Shown here piece by piece: positions 60,153-64,000 of a stretch of 64,000 nucleotides of DNA. The DNA comes from Vibrio injensis (GTDB taxonomy: Bacteria > Pseudomonadota > Gammaproteobacteria > Enterobacterales > Vibrionaceae). Numbering within the stretch: position 1 is the stretch's first letter; the number at the start of each line of letters is the position of its first letter. The position numbers and the translations under genes were made by a program. The notes below the pieces were generated by a model. The model was not told where the DNA came from. It was given only the letters and a program-made list of their open reading frames with translations, and made no database searches. The stretch covers positions 220,814-284,813 of the forward strand of contig NZ_BDJF01000025.1 in the NCBI RefSeq assembly GCF_001895205.1, read 5' to 3'.

Positions 60153-60167
60153 GCACCAAAGTGGTGC
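60153..60167. promoter_or_regulatory. NtrC box upstream of ntrB
   Basis: GCACCAAAGTGGTGC, a perfect GCACC-N5-GGTGC dyad, ends 29 bp before the ntrB start. In E. coli an NtrC site at glnL represses that promoter, so negative autoregulation of ntrBC is likely. Confidence 0.83.
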
Positions 60168-60196
60168 AACAAATTAATGGCTAATAGGATGCTGCT

Positions 60197-61243
60197 GTGA
60201 ATCTAGATCGAAGTGAAGCGATACTAAATAATCTCGTCACCGCGACATTATTACTTGATGAGAACTTATCTGTCCGCTATGCAAACTCAGCCGCAGAGCA
60301 GCTCTTCTCACAAAGTGCTAAACGCATTCTTCATCAATCATTGTCCACACTGGTACAACATGCCTCTCTTGATCTCGCTTTATTAACTCAACCACTACAA
60401 AGCGGACAAAGCATCACCGATAGTGACGTCACGTTTGTTGTAGATGGTAAGCCACTGATGTTGGAAGTCACCGTCAGTCCTTTTTCATGGCAAAAAGAAC
60501 TCTTGTTATTGGTTGAGATGAGAAAGATTGGTCAGCAGCGGCGTTTAACACAAGAGCTCAATCAACATGCCCAACAACAAGCAGCCAAATTGCTAGTCCG
60601 AAGTTTGGCTCATGAAATTAAAAATCCATTGGGAGGATTACGCGGCGCAGCGCAACTACTCGAAAGAATGCTGCCAAATCGTGAATTAACCGAGTATACG
60701 CAAATCATTATTGAACAAGCCGATCGTTTAAGAACATTAGTCGATAGGCTGCTTGGTCCTCAGAAACCAGGCAAAAAAACACATGAAAATTTGCATGTTA
60801 TTCTAGAAAAAGTAAGGCAATTAATCGAATTAGAAGTCAGCCACTCAATCATTATTGAACGAGATTATGACCCGAGCCTACCAGAGCTACTGATGGATAC
60901 CGATCAAATTGAACAGGCATTACTGAATATTGTTAGTAATGCTGCACAAATTCTCACTCATCAACCTCATGGAATGATTACGCTTCGCACCAGAACCGTA
61001 CATCAAGCGAATATTCATGGTCATCGCCACAAGTTAGTCGCGCGGATTGAAATCATCGATAATGGGCCAGGCATACCACCTGAACTGCAAGATACTCTAT
61101 TTTATCCCATGGTCAGTGGTCGAGAAGGAGGAACGGGATTAGGACTGTCCATCTCACAAAACCTGATCGATCAGCATAATGGAAAGATTGACGTCGAAAG
61201 CTGGCCAGGACGTACCGCATTTACGATTTATTTACCTATTTAA
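60197..61243 (+). CDS. ntrB: Nitrogen regulation sensor kinase NtrB (GlnL)
   Basis: Soluble PII-responsive histidine kinase/phosphatase for NtrC. 348 aa: N-terminal PAS domain (about 5-115), phospho-acceptor His139 in SLAHEIKNPLGGLRGAAQLLE, and ATPase domain with N box NIVSNAAQIL, G1 DNGPGIPPEL, and G2 GGTGLGLSIS. The start is GTG 60197 (MNLDRSEAILNNLVTA). ntrC starts 39 bp downstream; the two are one operon. Confidence 0.96.
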   Translation: MNLDRSEAILNNLVTATLLLDENLSVRYANSAAEQLFSQSAKRILHQSLSTLVQHASLDLALLTQPLQSGQSITDSDVTFVVDGKPLMLEVTVSPFSWQKELLLLVEMRKIGQQRRLTQELNQHAQQQAAKLLVRSLAHEIKNPLGGLRGAAQLLERMLPNRELTEYTQIIIEQADRLRTLVDRLLGPQKPGKKTHENLHVILEKVRQLIELEVSHSIIIERDYDPSLPELLMDTDQIEQALLNIVSNAAQILTHQPHGMITLRTRTVHQANIHGHRHKLVARIEIIDNGPGIPPELQDTLFYPMVSGREGGTGLGLSISQNLIDQHNGKIDVESWPGRTAFTIYLPI

Positions 61244-61282
61244 CCTGATCAGGATCCGGTCAAATAAAAAAGGAGAACAAAC

Positions 61283-62689
61283 ATGAGCAAAGGATACGTC
61301 TGGGTGGTTGATGATGATAGCTCAATTCGCTGGGTTCTAGAAAAAACCTTAGCTGCTGCCAATATAAAATGTGAAACCTTTTCTGATGCAGAAAGTGTCT
61401 TAATGGCTTTAGAAAGAGAAACGCCGGATGCACTTATCTCGGATATTCGTATGCCTGGAATGGACGGGATTGAACTACTTAACCAAATCCACTCTCGGAC
61501 ACCAGAATTACCGGTCATCATCATGACTGCCCATTCAGATTTGGATGCCGCAGTGAATGCGTATCAAAAAGGCGCTTTTGAATACCTTGCCAAACCTTTT
61601 GACGTCGATGAAGCGGTCACTTTAGTTGAACGAGCAATTGCACACGGCCAAGAACAGCGCACCACTCAAGTACAGCAAACCATCTCAACCTATAGAGCGC
61701 CTGAAATTATTGGCGAAGCCCCTGCAATGCAGGAGGTGTTTCGAGCAATTGGCCGACTTTCCCGTTCCTCAATTTCAGTTCTCATCAATGGTGAGTCAGG
61801 AACTGGTAAAGAGCTGGTTGCCCATGCTTTACACCGTCATAGCCCTAGAGCACAGAAACCATTTATCGCACTTAATATGGCTGCGATTCCGAAGGATTTA
61901 ATTGAATCAGAACTGTTTGGACACGAAAAAGGCGCATTCACTGGAGCAAACAATGTCCGTCAAGGTCGCTTTGAACAAGCCAATGGAGGAACGCTCTTTC
62001 TTGACGAAATCGGTGACATGCCACTTGATATACAAACACGATTATTAAGAGTCCTTTCTGATGGGCAATTCTATCGTGTTGGCGGACACTCAGCTTTAAA
62101 AGTTGATGTCCGAATAGTAGCGGCAACCCATCAGCATTTAGAAAAATTAGTCCAACAGGGAAAATTTCGTGAAGACCTATTTCATCGCCTCAATGTTATC
62201 CGAATTCAAATCCCAGCTTTGCGCGAGCGACGACAAGATATTGAAAAACTAACTAAACACTTCTTAGCATTAGCTGCCGAAGAGCTCAGTGTAGAAATAA
62301 AAACATTACACCCTAAGAGTATTGAAATTCTTAACCGATTAGATTGGCCAGGTAACGTCAGACAACTAGAAAATATGTGTCGATGGTTGACAGTAATGGC
62401 AAGCGGTAGTGAAGTATTACCAAGTGACTTTCCACCAGAGCTTCTTGAGCAACATAAAGTCGTAGAGACAACAAAGGATCTCCATTGGCAAGATCAGCTT
62501 GAAATGTGGGCAAGAAGCGCCTTAGCGGCTGGAGAGACAGACCTTCTAGCACATGCACAACCAGAATTTGAGCGCATATTATTAGAAGTGGCGTTAGATC
62601 ATACCCATGGCCATAAGCAAGATGCAGCCAAAGTCTTAGGTTGGGGGCGTAATACCTTAACACGTAAATTAAAAGAACTTTATTTGTAA
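61283..62689 (+). CDS. ntrC: Nitrogen regulation response regulator NtrC (GlnG)
   Basis: Sigma-54-dependent enhancer-binding activator. 468 aa: receiver with phospho-acceptor Asp54 in ALISDIRMPG and Lys in YLAKPFD, AAA+ domain with Walker A GESGTGKELVA, sigma-54-contacting GAFTGA loop (EKGAFTGANN), Walker B TLFLDEIGDM, R-finger region, and a C-terminal Fis-type helix-turn-helix (QDAAKVLGWGRNTLTRKLKEL). All key motifs are intact. It should act at the sites upstream of glnA and ntrB. GGAGAA precedes the ATG. Confidence 0.97.
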   Translation: MSKGYVWVVDDDSSIRWVLEKTLAAANIKCETFSDAESVLMALERETPDALISDIRMPGMDGIELLNQIHSRTPELPVIIMTAHSDLDAAVNAYQKGAFEYLAKPFDVDEAVTLVERAIAHGQEQRTTQVQQTISTYRAPEIIGEAPAMQEVFRAIGRLSRSSISVLINGESGTGKELVAHALHRHSPRAQKPFIALNMAAIPKDLIESELFGHEKGAFTGANNVRQGRFEQANGGTLFLDEIGDMPLDIQTRLLRVLSDGQFYRVGGHSALKVDVRIVAATHQHLEKLVQQGKFREDLFHRLNVIRIQIPALRERRQDIEKLTKHFLALAAEELSVEIKTLHPKSIEILNRLDWPGNVRQLENMCRWLTVMASGSEVLPSDFPPELLEQHKVVETTKDLHWQDQLEMWARSALAAGETDLLAHAQPEFERILLEVALDHTHGHKQDAAKVLGWGRNTLTRKLKELYL

Positions 62690-62757
62690 ACAATCAACAC
62701 GTTCAGTAAACAAGAACAAAATAAAAACGAATTGTGCAGATTCCCGAGCTGGTATTG

Positions 62758-62786
62758 CTGACAGACATGCGTTTGGTTTTTATACT
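62758..62786 (+). promoter_or_regulatory. Sigma-70 promoter of add
   Basis: -35 CTGACA (62758-62763) and -10 TATACT (62781-62786) separated by exactly 17 bp. Transcription would begin near 62793, so the translation start must lie downstream, favouring ATG 62816. Confidence 0.72.
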
Positions 62787-62815
62787 TGATTGATACTATG
62801 ACCTGGAAAAATGCC

Positions 62816-63820
62816 ATGATAACCAAAAACTTCCCTCTTACAGATTTACATCGCCACTTAGATGGCAACATACGTACTCAAACCATCCTCGACTTAGGCC
62901 GTAAATTTAATGTCCCCTTGCCAGCGAATACGGTGGAGGGTTTAACACCTTATGTCCAAATTGTTGAAGCAGAGCCTTCACTGGTTGCATTTTTATCCAA
63001 ATTAGATTGGGGAGTAGCAGTACTAGGCGATTTAGATGCTTGTCGTAGAGTCGCCTATGAAAATGTAGAGGATGTTTTACATGCTCAAATTGATTATGCG
63101 GAATTACGTTTTTCACCTTACTATATGGCGATGAAACACAATCTACCCATTGCCGGTGTAGTAGAAGCAGTCGTAGATGGTGTAAAAGCGGGTGTTCGCG
63201 ACTTTGGAGTTCAAGCTAATCTGATTGGGATAATGAGCCGAACTTTTGGAACTGAAGCATGCCATAAAGAATTAGAAGCGATTCTTAGCCAAAAAGAGCA
63301 TATTGTCGCTGTCGATCTTGCAGGAGATGAACTGGGACAGCCTGGAGAACGATTCGTCCAGCATTTTAAACAAGTCAAAGATGCGGGGTTACATGTCACG
63401 GTTCACGCTGGAGAAGCGGCAGGCCCTGAAAGTATGTGGCAGGCGATCAAAGAACTAGGCGCGATACGTATTGGCCATGGTGTAAAAGCTATTCACGATC
63501 CTAATCTAATGGATTATCTTGCAAAACATAAAATTGGCATTGAATCTTGTCTCACTTCGAATATTCAAACCAGTACCGTTGAAAGCTTAGAAAAACATCC
63601 AATTAAACGCTTTTTAAACCATGGTATCTTAGCCTGTCTTAACACCGACGATCCAGCAGTAGAGGGAATAGAGCTTCCTCACGAATATCACGTCGCTGCT
63701 CCTCAAGCCGGACTAAGCAACGAACAAATTTATCAGGCGCAGAAGAATGGCGTAACACTTGCCTTCTTGTCTGAAAGAGAGAAAAAGGCATTAATCGATA
63801 AAGTCGCGACTCGGTGCTAG
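62816..63820 (+). CDS. add: Adenosine deaminase
   Basis: Zinc enzyme converting (deoxy)adenosine to (deoxy)inosine in purine salvage. 334 aa. Metal ligands in DLHRHLDG (HxH), the catalytic HAGEAAG loop, [10 protein letters not shown], and the NTDDPAVEG motif are intact. I start at ATG 62816 ([17 protein letters not shown]), which matches V. cholerae Add from memory. The longer frame from 62786 begins inside the predicted -10 element and is rejected. With xanP it gives the window two purine-salvage genes. Confidence 0.96.
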   Translation: MITKNFPLTDLHRHLDGNIRTQTILDLGRKFNVPLPANTVEGLTPYVQIVEAEPSLVAFLSKLDWGVAVLGDLDACRRVAYENVEDVLHAQIDYAELRFSPYYMAMKHNLPIAGVVEAVVDGVKAGVRDFGVQANLIGIMSRTFGTEACHKELEAILSQKEHIVAVDLAGDELGQPGERFVQHFKQVKDAGLHVTVHAGEAAGPESMWQAIKELGAIRIGHGVKAIHDPNLMDYLAKHKIGIESCLTSNIQTSTVESLEKHPIKRFLNHGILACLNTDDPAVEGIELPHEYHVAAPQAGLSNEQIYQAQKNGVTLAFLSEREKKALIDKVATRC

Positions 63821-63843
63821 GTGCCATGCACATGTGAAAAAGT

Positions 63844-63871
63844 AAAAAGGTCGAGAGTATTCGACCTTTTT
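63844..63871. terminator. Terminator after add
   Basis: Perfect 11-bp stem AAAAAGGTCGA / TCGACCTTTTT with a 6-nt loop, T-run on either strand. Confidence 0.88.
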
Positions 63872-63952
63872 ATTGGAATTTGATTAAAGCTTTCTGAATA
63901 ATAGACACAAAATCACGAGGACAACTTCTCGTTATTGCTCAGTGCGGCTCAT

Positions 63953-63983
63953 AAAAAAATCCCCAGCATTGCTGCTAGGGATT
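63953..63983 (-). terminator. Minus-strand terminator of a gene beyond the window
   Basis: Stem AATCCC-C-AGCA / TGCT-A-GGGATT (one mismatch) with loop TTGC; on the minus strand it is followed by seven T. It lies 9 bp past the presumed tRNA end at 63993. Confidence 0.8.
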
Positions 63984-63992
63984 CTTTATCAG

Positions 63993-64000
63993 TGGCGGAG
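63993..64000 (-). tRNA. Possible 3' end of a tRNA gene (cut by window edge)
   Basis: The last eight bases read CTCCGCCA on the minus strand, the acceptor end plus CCA seen in several tRNA-Ser genes, and are followed 9 bp later by a strong terminator. Only eight bases are visible, so this is a guess from the CCA end and the terminator. Confidence 0.35.

Noticed and set aside
62786..62815. Earlier start of add
   Set aside because: It begins inside the predicted -10 hexamer, upstream of the likely transcript start.

Overview
The window is chromosomal DNA from a gammaproteobacterium of the Vibrionaceae, close to Vibrio cholerae in gene content and order. The run dsbD, response regulator, nhaP2, small-subunit/SSS symporter, gmk-rpoZ-spoT-trmH-recG, xanP, envZ/ompR, greB/tex, bioH/comF/nfuA, nudE-cysQ, a gspC-N type II secretion operon, hslR-hslO, pckA, typA, glnA-ntrB-ntrC and add matches, from memory, one large-chromosome segment of V. 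cholerae. No insertion sequence, integron, prophage or CRISPR array was seen. Coding density is high and most genes are core housekeeping genes.

Layout: 1-5.6 kb holds the 3' part of dsbD and a large secreted pullulanase lipoprotein (pulA) with MalT-box-like repeats upstream. 5.7-10.8 kb holds an orphan NarL-type response regulator, the K+/H+ antiporter NhaP2 and a two-subunit sodium:solute symporter preceded by a small unexplained ORF. 10.9-18.8 kb holds a small membrane protein, the queuosine-precursor transporter yhhQ (with a candidate preQ1 riboswitch) and the gmk/rpoZ/spoT/trmH/recG block. 19-22.6 kb holds xanP behind a perfect PurR-like palindrome, then ompR-envZ separated by a hairpin. 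22.9-28.4 kb is a complete gluconate/Entner-Doudoroff island (gntP-type permease-eda, gntK-edd, gntR) with tandem GntR operators in the divergent promoter. It lies between ompR and greB.

28.4-36.1 kb holds greB, tex, a Vibrio protein of unknown function, bioH, comF, nfuA, nudE and cysQ. 36.2-47.4 kb is a complete twelve-gene type II secretion operon, gspC to gspN, on the minus strand. It could secrete the pullulanase encoded 30 kb away. 47.6-57.3 kb holds hslR-hslO, pckA, an AsmA-like protein, the yihY-dtd-yiiD operon and typA. 57.3-62.7 kb is the nitrogen-control locus glnA-(DUF4124 protein)-ntrB-ntrC, with a sigma-54 promoter and NtrC boxes readable in the DNA. The window ends with add and what looks like the last bases of a minus-strand tRNA gene with its terminator.

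No wholly new multi-gene system was recognised. The least explained elements are the small ORF before the symporter, the branched stem-loop between gmk and rpoZ, the hairpin between ompR and envZ, the small ORF overlapping the DUF4124 gene, and two genes of unknown function (10895-11416 and 31667-32137). All family assignments come from reading the translated sequences; no database search was run.
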